DNA of 64,000 nt from Macrococcoides bohemicum (GTDB lineage Bacteria; Bacillota; Bacilli; Staphylococcales; Staphylococcaceae): assembly GCF_042658685.1 (NCBI RefSeq), contig NZ_JBHSQY010000001.1, one strand, 5' to 3'. The translations under genes and the position numbers were made by a program. Below the pieces are notes generated by a model that saw only the letters and a program-made list of their open reading frames with translations, did no database searches and was not told the DNA's origin. Below are positions 43,541 to 51,535 of this stretch, piece after piece (position 1 is the first letter of the stretch; every line of letters begins with the position of its first letter).

Positions 43541-44797
43541 ATGGCAAATGCATTATTAGAAGATTTAAGATGGAGAGGTCTCATCTATCAGGAAACGCAT
43601 CCAGAAGAAATTGAAGCATTACTGAATAAGGAGAGTATTAGTGTATATTGCGGAACCGATCCTACTGCGGACAGCTTGCATATTGGTCACTTGTTACCTT
43701 TCATGACATTGAAACGATTCCAGCAACATGGTCATCGTCCAGTTGTATTAATTGGTGGTGCTACAGGAATGATTGGGGATCCATCAGGTCGTACAGACGA
43801 GCGCACTTTACAAACAATAGAACAAGTTCAACGCAATGTAGATGGTATTTCAGCGCAAATGGAACAATTATTTGATTTCGACGGTGATACAGGCGCGATG
43901 CGTGTCGATAATAAAGACTGGTTAGGTCAAATTGATCTATTAACATTCTTACGTGACTACGGGAAACACGTTGGTGTGAATTATTTATTAAGCAAGGATA
44001 GTATTGCATCACGTTTAGAGACAGGTATCTCATTTACTGAGTTTACTTATACAATTTTGCAGGCAATAGACTTCGGTCATTTAAATAAAGAACATAACGT
44101 TAAACTTCAAATTGGTGGTAGTGACCAATGGGGGAACATTACGAGCGGTTTAGAATTAATGCGTCGTATGTATGGTGAAGTTGAAGCATTCGGTATGACA
44201 GTCCCATTAGTTGTGAAATCGGACGGTAAGAAGTTCGGTAAATCTGAAGGCGGCGCGATTTGGTTAGATCGTACAAAGACAAGTCCGTACGAGTTCTACC
44301 AATTCTGGATCAACACACCGGATAGCGATGTAATTAAATTCTTAAAATACTTTACATTCTTAAGTAAAGAAGAAATTGATGCGTTAGAAAGGTCAGTTGA
44401 GACAGAACCTCATTTACGTTTAGCTCAGAAGAAATTGGCTGAAGAAGTTACAAAATATGTACATGACGAAGCTGCATTAGAAGAAGCAATCAATATTACT
44501 GATTCTTTATTTAAAGGTGATTTAAAAGCCTTAACAGCAGATCAGTTACGTACGAGCTTTAAAGACGTACCACAGAAAGCTGTAGAAAATACGAATCTTG
44601 TTGAAGTATTAATCGAAGCAGGTATTGCACCAAGTAAACGTCAGGCACGTGAAGATATTAAGAACGGTGCGATTTCGTTGAACGGTGAAAAAGTTACAGA
44701 TACAAGTCATGAAATTACTTCAGCAGATAAAATTGAAGAAGAATTTACAATAATTCGCCGTGGTAAGAAAAAGTACTTTATGATCACATATAAATAA
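43541..44797 (+). CDS. tyrS: Tyrosyl-tRNA synthetase
   Basis: The product is 418 residues. The class I signatures are HIGH (47-50) and KFGKS (231-235). The tyrosine pocket segments YCGTDPTADS and GGSDQWGN are clear. The C-terminal S4 domain (about 350-415, KRQAREDIKNGAISLNGEKV) binds the tRNA. The ribosome binding site is AGGAGGAAC. The T-box leader controls expression. A strong terminator follows. Confidence 0.97.
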   Translation: MANALLEDLRWRGLIYQETHPEEIEALLNKESISVYCGTDPTADSLHIGHLLPFMTLKRFQQHGHRPVVLIGGATGMIGDPSGRTDERTLQTIEQVQRNVDGISAQMEQLFDFDGDTGAMRVDNKDWLGQIDLLTFLRDYGKHVGVNYLLSKDSIASRLETGISFTEFTYTILQAIDFGHLNKEHNVKLQIGGSDQWGNITSGLELMRRMYGEVEAFGMTVPLVVKSDGKKFGKSEGGAIWLDRTKTSPYEFYQFWINTPDSDVIKFLKYFTFLSKEEIDALERSVETEPHLRLAQKKLAEEVTKYVHDEAALEEAINITDSLFKGDLKALTADQLRTSFKDVPQKAVENTNLVEVLIEAGIAPSKRQAREDIKNGAISLNGEKVTDTSHEITSADKIEEEFTIIRRGKKKYFMITYK

Positions 44798-44803
44798 ATG
44801 ATT

Positions 44804-44852
44804 AAATGTTAAAGAGATGGAGCATTATGCTTCATCTCTTTAACATTTCTTT
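44804..44852 (+). terminator. Terminator after tyrS
   Basis: A 21-base stem with one mismatch (44804-44824 and 44827-44847) precedes a T-rich tail. Confidence 0.88.
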
Positions 44853-44917
44853 ATTGAAGGCGTTTAGAAGCCAATTTAGAGGGTAAAAATAAATACTTAA
44901 TTAAAAGGAGAAATGAT

Positions 44918-45511
44918 ATGAAAAAATTATTAATACCTATTATCGGATTAGTTGTTTTATTATTAATTATTGGTAGTATGTTAATCGGTCCTTACAATAA
45001 ACTTGTCGGACTAGATGCTGATGTGCAAAATGCGGAAGCAAAGGTTGATACACAGTTACAAAGACGTCTGGATTTAATTCCAAACTTAGTTGAAACTGTA
45101 AAAGGTTATGCAAAACACGAAGAAAAAGTATTTAAAGATGTTTCTGATGCACGTGCGAAATTAGCAGGTGCAAAAGAAAACGGTTCAATGGAAGATAAAG
45201 CAAATGCCAATGCGGAATTAAACTCAGCATTGAGTCGTTTAATTGCAATTCAGGAGAATTACCCGAATCTAAAAGCTGATACGCAGTTTACAGGTTTACG
45301 TGATGAATTAGCTGGTACAGAAAATCGTATCGCTGTAGCGCGTAATGATTACAATGAAGTTGTTACAACTTATAATAAAGCGGTAAGAAGTTTCCCTGCA
45401 GCCTTATATGCTGGCATGCTTGGATTTGAAAAGAAAGAATTCTTTAAAGCCGATGAAGCTGCAAATAAAGCACCAAGTATCGATTTTAATGCTGATGGAG
45501 AAAGTAAATAA
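44918..45511 (+). CDS. LemA-family membrane protein
   Basis: The product is 197 residues. One N-terminal membrane helix (about 4-24) leads to a long helical bundle with the LemA signature YNKLVGLDADVQNAEAKVDTQLQRRLDLIPNLV and ENYPNLKADTQF. The N-terminus is outside or short. LemA proteins are widespread and of unsettled function, often beside TPM-domain proteins. The next gene starts within its stop codon (TAATG), so the two are strictly coupled. Confidence 0.92.
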   Translation: MKKLLIPIIGLVVLLLIIGSMLIGPYNKLVGLDADVQNAEAKVDTQLQRRLDLIPNLVETVKGYAKHEEKVFKDVSDARAKLAGAKENGSMEDKANANAELNSALSRLIAIQENYPNLKADTQFTGLRDELAGTENRIAVARNDYNEVVTTYNKAVRSFPAALYAGMLGFEKKEFFKADEAANKAPSIDFNADGESK

Positions 45512-46359
45512 TGTATAAGAAAAAGTTCGCGATTTTTATCGCGCTCTTTTTAATCTTCACGATTACTTTACCGGCGAATGCAGCTGAGCCATTGCCAAAG
45601 CTTGAACAACCTATATTTGTTCAGGACCATCTCGGCATATTCAAACAAAATGAAAAAGATTTTCTCAATCAGCGTGGTGAAACGTTACAAAAAGGTACTA
45701 CCGCTGAAATCTTAATCATGACGATGCCGTCGATAGGGCAAGAAGTAAGAGGAGATTATGCACTTCGCGTTGGACGTGAATATGGCGTCGGAGATAAAGA
45801 GAAAAACAACGGGATAGTGATTTTGTTTAATTTAGATAACGGTAATGAATTTAGAAATAGAGGTATTGAAGTACAAGTTGGTTATGGCTTGGAAGGTGTC
45901 TTAAATGATGCGAAGGTCGGAGCTATGATTGATAAATATGCGATGCCTGATGTACGAAAAGCACTTGCAGCTGATCCAAAAGGTGAAACTGCTGAGAGTA
46001 AGGCACTTTATGCTCAAGGGCTTGGAAAACTTTATAATGCAATATTTGATGAAGTAAGTAAAAGTTATGGATTTGATGGTGAAAAATATACGAGAGATAC
46101 ACCGATGGTCGATGATAGTTCAGACGGTATTAGTGTATTCGAAATATTAATTGGATTATTCTTATTATACTTAGTCATCTCTATCTTTATGGGAGGTGGC
46201 CGAGGTGGCGGCGGTGGTGGACGTAGACGTTCATCAGGACCTGTCATCTTCTTCCCAACCGGTGGAGGCTTCGGCGGCGGATTCTCTTCAGGCGGATTCG
46301 GCGGCGGCGGATTTGGCGGCGGAGACTTTGGTGGCGGTGGCGCTGGCAGAGGATTCTAA
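45511..46359 (+). CDS. TPM-domain (YgcG-like) membrane protein with Gly-rich tail
   Basis: The product is 282 residues. A signal peptide (about 1-25, ending NAA) precedes the extracellular TPM domain (about 40-190, with FVQDHLGIF, LRVGREYGVGDKEKNNGIVIL and VQVGYGLEGVLNDA). A membrane helix at about 207-227 is followed by an Arg/Gly-rich then Gly-Phe repeat tail to the end. TPM proteins are proposed phosphatases or assembly factors; the role with LemA is not known. The tail is low complexity and its length may vary between strains. Confidence 0.88.
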   Translation: MYKKKFAIFIALFLIFTITLPANAAEPLPKLEQPIFVQDHLGIFKQNEKDFLNQRGETLQKGTTAEILIMTMPSIGQEVRGDYALRVGREYGVGDKEKNNGIVILFNLDNGNEFRNRGIEVQVGYGLEGVLNDAKVGAMIDKYAMPDVRKALAADPKGETAESKALYAQGLGKLYNAIFDEVSKSYGFDGEKYTRDTPMVDDSSDGISVFEILIGLFLLYLVISIFMGGGRGGGGGGRRRSSGPVIFFPTGGGFGGGFSSGGFGGGGFGGGDFGGGGAGRGF

Positions 46360-46363
46360 AATT

Positions 46364-46406
46364 AAAGGACTAACAACACTACATACAATGTTGTTAGTCC
46401 TTTTTT
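46364..46406. terminator. Bidirectional terminator between the TPM gene and htrA
   Basis: Perfect 15-bp arms (46364-46378 and 46389-46403) are flanked by T runs on both strands. It ends two bases before the htrA stop codon. Confidence 0.93.
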
Positions 46407-46407
46407 A

Positions 46408-47664
46408 TTATTTATCTTCAGTACTTCTTAATGTCAGTTCAACGTCTTTTTTATTACCATCACGGATAATTGTAAACTTTACATTATCTCCAGCTTTTTT
46501 GTTCTTGTATATATAGTTGCGAACGTCGCCATCTGTTCTAACATCCTGTCCTTCAATTTGAGCAATGACATCGCCTTCTCTAAATACTTTACCGGCTTTT
46601 TCATCAGTACCTGCAACAAGTGCTCCTGTGTTAGCCGATACATTCATTTTCTCTAAATAATTAGCAGGTACATTTTCAATACTAACCAATGCAAGGCCCA
46701 TGAATGGGCGAACCACTTTACCATCTTTTACAAGTTGATCTATGATGACTTTCGTATCGTTTGAAGGAATTGCAAAGCCTAAACCTTCGACAGTGTCTGC
46801 TGATATCTTCAAAGTATTAATACCGATCAACTGCCCTTGATTATTAATTAACGCTCCACCTGAGTTACCAGGATTGATTGCAGCATCAGTCTGAATTGCT
46901 TTTACTGACGATTCTCCAGCTGAAGTATCGACCTTCATTGTTCTTTCTTTTGCACTAATAATACCTTCAGTAACACTACCTGATAATTCAATACCTAATG
47001 GATTTCCGATTGCATAAACAGTGTCGCCAATACGAATTTTTGAAGAATCTGCAAACGGAATAGGCTTAATATTATATTGACCAGAGATTTTTAATACTGC
47101 AATATCTGTTAAAGCATCGGTTCCTATTAAAGTACCATCCACAGTTTCCCCTGTAGATAAACGTACTTTTAAATCTTTAGCGCCTTCTACAACGTGGTTG
47201 TTAGTTACGATGTATGCTTCATTATCAGTCGACTGATAGATAACTCCAGACCCGGTGCCTGCAGGTGTCTCTTCACTACTACCACTATCTCCACGTAAAA
47301 TATCAAAGATGCTACTATTTGCCTGTTGCATATTGATGACACCAACGACTGCAGGTGAAACCTGCTCTAACATATCAGCAAGTTCTGTATTATTACCGGC
47401 AGTTTTCTGGTCAACCTGAATCGGTGTAGCATTAGAATTAGAACCTGTACCTGGAGATACTAAATTGGGTAGATGTGATGCACCAATCGTCAGACCTGAA
47501 CCCAGGACGGCAGCTAACAATAATTTAAAAAAGCCAGGTCCATTATTCTTTTTATATGTACGCGGCTCATCATTACGAACATATTGAACGTTTTCATTAG
47601 CATCATATGATTCATTATTATGTATTAATCTTTTTTCATTATCATGTTGATTATATCTTTCCAT
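46408..47664 (-). CDS. htrA: HtrA-like membrane serine protease
   Basis: The product is 418 residues. A cytoplasmic N-terminus of about 44 residues precedes a membrane anchor (45-65). The catalytic triad is His157 (TNNHVV), Asp187 (LTDIAVL) and Ser268 (GNSGGAL), all intact. One PDZ domain occupies about 310-410 (EGDVIAQIEGQDVRTDGDV). HtrA proteases degrade or refold damaged exported proteins at the outer face of the membrane. By position it corresponds to the HtrA gene near tyrS in staphylococci. The upstream 243-bp gap is divergent from the PlsC-like gene and shows no clear CssR-type site. Confidence 0.92.
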   Translation of the reverse strand: MERYNQHDNEKRLIHNNESYDANENVQYVRNDEPRTYKKNNGPGFFKLLLAAVLGSGLTIGASHLPNLVSPGTGSNSNATPIQVDQKTAGNNTELADMLEQVSPAVVGVINMQQANSSIFDILRGDSGSSEETPAGTGSGVIYQSTDNEAYIVTNNHVVEGAKDLKVRLSTGETVDGTLIGTDALTDIAVLKISGQYNIKPIPFADSSKIRIGDTVYAIGNPLGIELSGSVTEGIISAKERTMKVDTSAGESSVKAIQTDAAINPGNSGGALINNQGQLIGINTLKISADTVEGLGFAIPSNDTKVIIDQLVKDGKVVRPFMGLALVSIENVPANYLEKMNVSANTGALVAGTDEKAGKVFREGDVIAQIEGQDVRTDGDVRNYIYKNKKAGDNVKFTIIRDGNKKDVELTLRSTEDK

Positions 47665-47907
47665 TAAATTTCCCCCTAAATATAGTTGATATAATAAAAT
47701 AACATACCATTTATATCTGAAAATTTCATATATTAAACCTTCAGTTCACGAAATCGACAAATCAACAAAGTATATTCATATGCATTTAAATTGTGCTAAA
47801 ATAAAATAGAGTTAAAATTATAATGCATATTAAAAAACAAATATATAATTCAAAGAACAAAACATAGAATAAAAAAATGTTATATCAAACAACAAGGAGC
47901 ACATAAC

Positions 47908-48516
47908 ATGTACAAATTTTTGGCAACGCTTATTTACTTTGTAACAAATATTCTATTACGTAAAGTTAAAGTAATAGGTAAAGAAAATGTCCCTAAAAAT
48001 GAAGCGTTTATCGTTACATGTAATCATAGAAGTATGGTTGAAATTATTATACTTGCAATGGCACTATACCCAAGAGAAGTGCACTATATGGCGAAACAGG
48101 AATTGTTTAAAGGAAAGTTACTTGATAAGTTCTTTAGATCTGTGAATGCATTCCCTGTAAACAGAGCGAATCCAGGACCATCAACAATAAAGACGCCAGT
48201 AAAGTTAATTAAAGAGCATAAGATTGTTGGGATATTTCCAAGTGGACAACGCGCAGATAATGCACCGATGAAAAAAGGGGCAGCCACTATTTCTGTAATG
48301 AGTAAATCTAAACTATTACCGGCAGCTTACGAAGGACCGATTAAATTTAAAGATGTAATATTTGGAAAAGAAAAATGTTATATTATGTTTGGTGAACCAA
48401 TTGATAGTCAGACTTTTACTGCACAATATAAGAAAAATGAGGCAATTGAAGAGATTACACAAACATTAGAAAGTAAAACAAATACATTAATAACTAAATT
48501 AAAACACGAAGCGTAA
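47908..48516 (+). CDS. PlsC-like acyltransferase with altered catalytic motifs
   Basis: The product is 202 residues with an N-terminal hydrophobic segment. It has the PlsC fold (LPLAT). Motif I, normally NHxSxxD, reads NHRSMVE with His40 and Glu45 in place of Asp. Motif III, normally FPEGTRS, reads FPSGQRA (110-116), so the glycerol-phosphate-contacting Glu and Thr are lost while Arg115 remains. It may use another acceptor than lysophosphatidate or be impaired. A true PlsC should exist elsewhere. Its last five residues (LKHEA) are encoded by the terminator stem described at 48498. Confidence 0.8.
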   Translation: MYKFLATLIYFVTNILLRKVKVIGKENVPKNEAFIVTCNHRSMVEIIILAMALYPREVHYMAKQELFKGKLLDKFFRSVNAFPVNRANPGPSTIKTPVKLIKEHKIVGIFPSGQRADNAPMKKGAATISVMSKSKLLPAAYEGPIKFKDVIFGKEKCYIMFGEPIDSQTFTAQYKKNEAIEEITQTLESKTNTLITKLKHEA

Positions 48517-48538
48517 TTATTACGCTTCGTGTTTTAAT
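48498..48538. terminator. Perfect palindromic terminator encoding both convergent C-termini
   Basis: Twenty-base arms (48498-48517 and 48519-48538) are perfectly complementary around a single base. The last codons of the plus gene (stop 48514-48516) and of the minus gene (stop 48520-48522) both lie inside, so each protein ends LKHEA. Confidence 0.9.
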
Positions 48539-48747
48539 GTTTTGTAGAGATACGTCTCTTTGTCCTCTGGGTAAATAAATTCAAGTTTTATGATTTGAGG
48601 TTGGTTTGTTTTACTGGCGATAGCCTGTGTTTTTTCTTTGATTTTACTAATATATGATACTTTCTCAACTTCATTTTGAATTAATTTATATTCTGTTTTT
48701 TCATCAGATGAGTAAGGATAAGACGTTTTTAGTACGATGATACTCAT
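48520..48747 (-). CDS. Small protein of unknown function (75 residues)
   Basis: The frame of 75 codons starts with ATG at 48747 behind a weak GGGTGAAG. The product is polar with no membrane segment: an N-terminal strand-like MSIIVLKTSYPYSS, a central charged helix and a C-terminal strand (QIIKLEFIYPEDKETYLYKTLKHEA). I do not recognise a family. Evidence for reality is the shared terminator and the plausible composition. It could be strain specific. Confidence 0.55.
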   Translation of the reverse strand: MSIIVLKTSYPYSSDEKTEYKLIQNEVEKVSYISKIKEKTQAIASKTNQPQIIKLEFIYPEDKETYLYKTLKHEA

Positions 48748-49012
48748 AAGTCTTCACCCACTTCCAAATTTTTATAGTTAAGTTATAATACTATTTCCCC
48801 GTATACTGCTACTTTAAACGCATAACGTATGATAAATTTTATTTCAAATATAACTAAAACCATCGTTGATGATCCCCCTATATAATATGAACTAATTATT
48901 ATTATTAATAGAGTAAAAAAATAGCATGTAAAATTATAATAAATTCAAAAACAATATATTAAATATTCAGAATATATAGTATAATTTATTAAAAGTAACA
49001 TGGGGGTGCAGC

Positions 49013-49432
49013 ATGACGATACATAGGATGAAAAAAGAAGATTCAGTAATAGAATTTATTGAAACGATAGAAGATAGAAAACGTAGAAAAGACTGTATTA
49101 AATTATTGGAAATCTTTGAAGAAAGCTCTGGATTTATCGGAAAGATGTGGGGCCCTAATATTATTGGGTTTGGAAAATATCATTATAAGTTAAACAATCA
49201 AATAGAAGGAGATGCACCGCTCATCGCATTTGGTCTGAAGAAAAGTAAAATAAGTTTGTACTTTGCTCAGGATAATATTAATCGTGATCGTTATTTAAAG
49301 GAGTTGGGGAAACATACACTAGGGAAGACGTGTGTGTATATAAGTGATATAGAACAAATTGATGTTAAAGTATTAAAACATCTTATTGTAGATTCAATGA
49401 AATATCTTCAAAATCAGTATGATAATACATAA
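49013..49432 (+). CDS. DUF1801 protein
   Basis: The product is 139 residues with binding site GGGGGTG. The motif MWGPNIIGFGKYHYK and the following APLIAFGLKKSKISLYF are the DUF1801/YdhG core. The N-terminal helix (VIEFIETIEDRKRRKDCIKLLEIF) is typical. Function is unknown; related proteins include iron-chaperone-like folds, but no ligand is evident. The 265 bp before it (48748-49012) are AT-rich and hold no gene or hairpin I can support. A terminator follows. Confidence 0.82.
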   Translation: MTIHRMKKEDSVIEFIETIEDRKRRKDCIKLLEIFEESSGFIGKMWGPNIIGFGKYHYKLNNQIEGDAPLIAFGLKKSKISLYFAQDNINRDRYLKELGKHTLGKTCVYISDIEQIDVKVLKHLIVDSMKYLQNQYDNT

Positions 49433-49473
49433 AAAAATAATGAATCAAGTTAGGCACTTGTTTCATTATTTTT
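49433..49473. terminator. Bidirectional terminator
   Basis: Eighteen-base arms (49433-49450 and 49456-49473), with one mismatch, are A- and T-rich at the ends. The stem overlaps the end of the minus-strand small gene. Confidence 0.85.
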
Positions 49474-49656
49474 AATTTCTGTAGGAAAGAGACTGCACTC
49501 TAAATTTTTAAGTTTTGTATAAGTATCATCATCTAAAGATTCAATTTTCTGTTCATCTGTAAACAGTGATTCAATTAATTCAATATCAATATCTGTAGCA
49601 GTAGATATTTGATATGCAGTTAATCTACCTTTAAATAGAAATGGAAGACCTTTCAT
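49450..49656 (-). CDS. Small helical protein of unknown function (68 residues)
   Basis: The ATG at 49656 has GGGTGA nearby. The product is 68 residues, with a helix-turn-helix-like stretch (RLTAYQISTATDIDIELIESLF), followed by an acidic helix. No family is recognised with certainty; small proteins of this shape occur in staphylococci. It shares its terminator with the DUF1801 gene. Possible roles as a DNA-binding or toxin-control protein are speculation. Confidence 0.55.
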   Translation of the reverse strand: MKGLPFLFKGRLTAYQISTATDIDIELIESLFTDEQKIESLDDDTYTKLKNLECSLFPTEIKNNETSA

Positions 49657-49865
49657 TCAATCACCCTTAAATTAGTTATTAGTTTATTATAGCTAACAAA
49701 CCATATAATTAAAAGTTTTTTTTTCAAATATATAATATTATTGCATATATATTTGAGGATGTACAATAAATGTATATATGCTTAACAAAATATATATTGT
49801 ATCCGTTGAGTTTAAATAATAAAATAAGGTGTAGTGTAAAATTTTATTTCATAGGAGGTAAGTAT

Positions 49866-51356
49866 ATGTATTCATTCTTACAAAGATTAGGTAGAAGTCT
49901 GATGTTACCTGTAGCTGTATTACCAGCAGCAGCACTGTTATTGGGTATAGGTTACTGGATTGATCCAACAGGATGGGGTGCAAATAACCCTATTGCTGGA
50001 TTTTTAATTAAGTCTGGAGGAGCAATTCTTGATAATTTAGGTTTACTTTTTGCGATTGGTGTTGCTCTTGGAATGTCTAAATCTAGAGATGGAGCTGTAG
50101 CTTTAGCAGCAGTTGTGGGATTTTTAGTTGTTACAACTGTTTTATCACAAGCTTCCGTAGCAAACTTACTGCATATCAAACCTGAAAAAGTTGATATGAG
50201 TTTTGGAAAGATCAATAACGTATTTATTGGTTTACTTGTTGGTTTTATCTCTTCATGGACTTTTAACAAATTTCATCAAACTGAATTGCCAACAGCATTT
50301 GCATTTTTTAGTGGTAGACGATTAGTGCCAATCTTAACATCTGTCTTTGCAATGATTTTGTCAGTTATTTTATTATTTGTGTGGCCATTCTTCTTCGGAT
50401 TACTTGTTTCTTTCGGTGAATGGATGATTGGATTAGGAGCAGTCGGAGCAGGTCTATTTGGATTCTTCAATCGTTTATTAATTCCCACTGGATTACACCA
50501 TGCACTTAATGCTGTTTTCTGGTTTGATGTTGCTGGTATTAATGATATTGGAAAATTCCAAAGTAAAGATGCTGTTAAGGGAGTAACTGGTATGTATCAA
50601 GCCGGATTCTTCCCGGTGATGATGTTCGGTATACCAGGTGCTGCGTTAGCAATGTATCATTCAGCAAAAACTGAACGTAAAAAAGCGGTAGCAGGTATTT
50701 TCTTAGCTGGTGCCGTAGCAGCATTTGTTACAGGTGTTACTGAACCTGTAGAGTTCTTATTTTTATTTATTGCACCAAGTTTATATTTAATTCATGCATT
50801 ATTGACGGGTATTTCAATGTTTATTGCGGCAAGTATGCATTGGACGGCTGGCTTTGGTTTTAGTGCAGGAGCAATTGACTTTTTACTTTCAACTAAAAAT
50901 CCGAATGCTAATAACCCATTTATGCTCTTAGTATTAGGACTAGTTTATTTTGTATTATACTATGTAATTTTTAGAGCAATTATTAAACTACAAGATATTA
51001 AAACTCCAGGTCGTGAATCTGACGAAGATATCGCTAAGATGATTGCGCAAGAAGATGCAGATATGGGTCATACATCATCAGAAAATGTTGTCGTTAGCAC
51101 ATCTCAACCTGGAAAATACGATAAACTTGCACAATCTGTAATTTCAGGTGTAGGCGGTAAAGAGAATATTGAAAGTGTAACAAACTGTGCGACGCGTTTA
51201 CGTTTTGAACTAAAGGATAATTCAATTGTGGATGAGAACTTGATTAAACGTGCTGGTGCAGCTGGTGTAATGAAGGTTGGGCGTAAGAATGCTCAAGTTA
51301 TCATCGGCACACATGTCCAACAAGTAGCAGATGTTGTAGATGAATATTTAAAGTAA
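49866..51356 (+). CDS. nagE: PTS N-acetylglucosamine transporter, EIICB
   Basis: The product is 496 residues. The ATG at 49866 follows GGAGGT by six bases; the open frame extends 96 bases upstream but with no site and atypical sequence. The IIC domain with about ten helices covers residues 1-370 (GRSLMLPVAVLPAAALLLG, LLIPTGLHHALN). The IIB domain covers about 415-495, with phosphorylated Cys441 in TNCATRLRF. There is no IIA domain, so the phosphate must come from another EIIA. By similarity the sugar is N-acetylglucosamine; glucose is possible. Confidence 0.88.
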   Translation: MYSFLQRLGRSLMLPVAVLPAAALLLGIGYWIDPTGWGANNPIAGFLIKSGGAILDNLGLLFAIGVALGMSKSRDGAVALAAVVGFLVVTTVLSQASVANLLHIKPEKVDMSFGKINNVFIGLLVGFISSWTFNKFHQTELPTAFAFFSGRRLVPILTSVFAMILSVILLFVWPFFFGLLVSFGEWMIGLGAVGAGLFGFFNRLLIPTGLHHALNAVFWFDVAGINDIGKFQSKDAVKGVTGMYQAGFFPVMMFGIPGAALAMYHSAKTERKKAVAGIFLAGAVAAFVTGVTEPVEFLFLFIAPSLYLIHALLTGISMFIAASMHWTAGFGFSAGAIDFLLSTKNPNANNPFMLLVLGLVYFVLYYVIFRAIIKLQDIKTPGRESDEDIAKMIAQEDADMGHTSSENVVVSTSQPGKYDKLAQSVISGVGGKENIESVTNCATRLRFELKDNSIVDENLIKRAGAAGVMKVGRKNAQVIIGTHVQQVADVVDEYLK

Positions 51357-51370
51357 TGCAATGATGATTT

Positions 51371-51397
51371 AAAAACAGCCTTTTGGCTGTTTTTTTA
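51371..51397 (+). terminator. Terminator after nagE
   Basis: Arms AAAAACAGCC (51371-51380) and GGCTGTTTTT (51385-51394) with loop TTTT end in T. Confidence 0.92.
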
Positions 51398-51463
51398 TTT
51401 TATCTAAACTTTACTTCATTAATGTGATAACACAATATCATAATACAATTTTTGGATATTCTA

Positions 51464-51492
51464 TTGTTTTGTAAACGTTTTCATTCTATAAT
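51464..51492 (+). promoter_or_regulatory. Sigma-A promoter of hutH
   Basis: TTGTTT (51464-51469) and TATAAT (51487-51492) are 17 bases apart, with the cre box filling the spacer. Confidence 0.75.
51470..51483. promoter_or_regulatory. CcpA-binding cre site in the hutH promoter
   Basis: TGTAAACGTTTTCA matches the consensus perfectly and lies wholly between the -35 and -10 elements, a position where bound CcpA would block RNA polymerase. Confidence 0.9.
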
Positions 51493-51535
51493 AATATTGT
51501 CTGAAAAATTAGAATAATTAAAAAGGAGAATATAA

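Noticed and set aside
46196..46516. Ala/Ser-rich frame overlapping the TPM gene tail.
   Set aside because: It is a frame shadow of the Gly-rich tail coded in the +1 frame and has no start signals.
49770..49865. Thirty-two-residue N-terminal extension of nagE.
   Set aside because: The family start MYSFLQRLGRS has GGAGGT at the right distance; the upstream codons are AT-rich leader.
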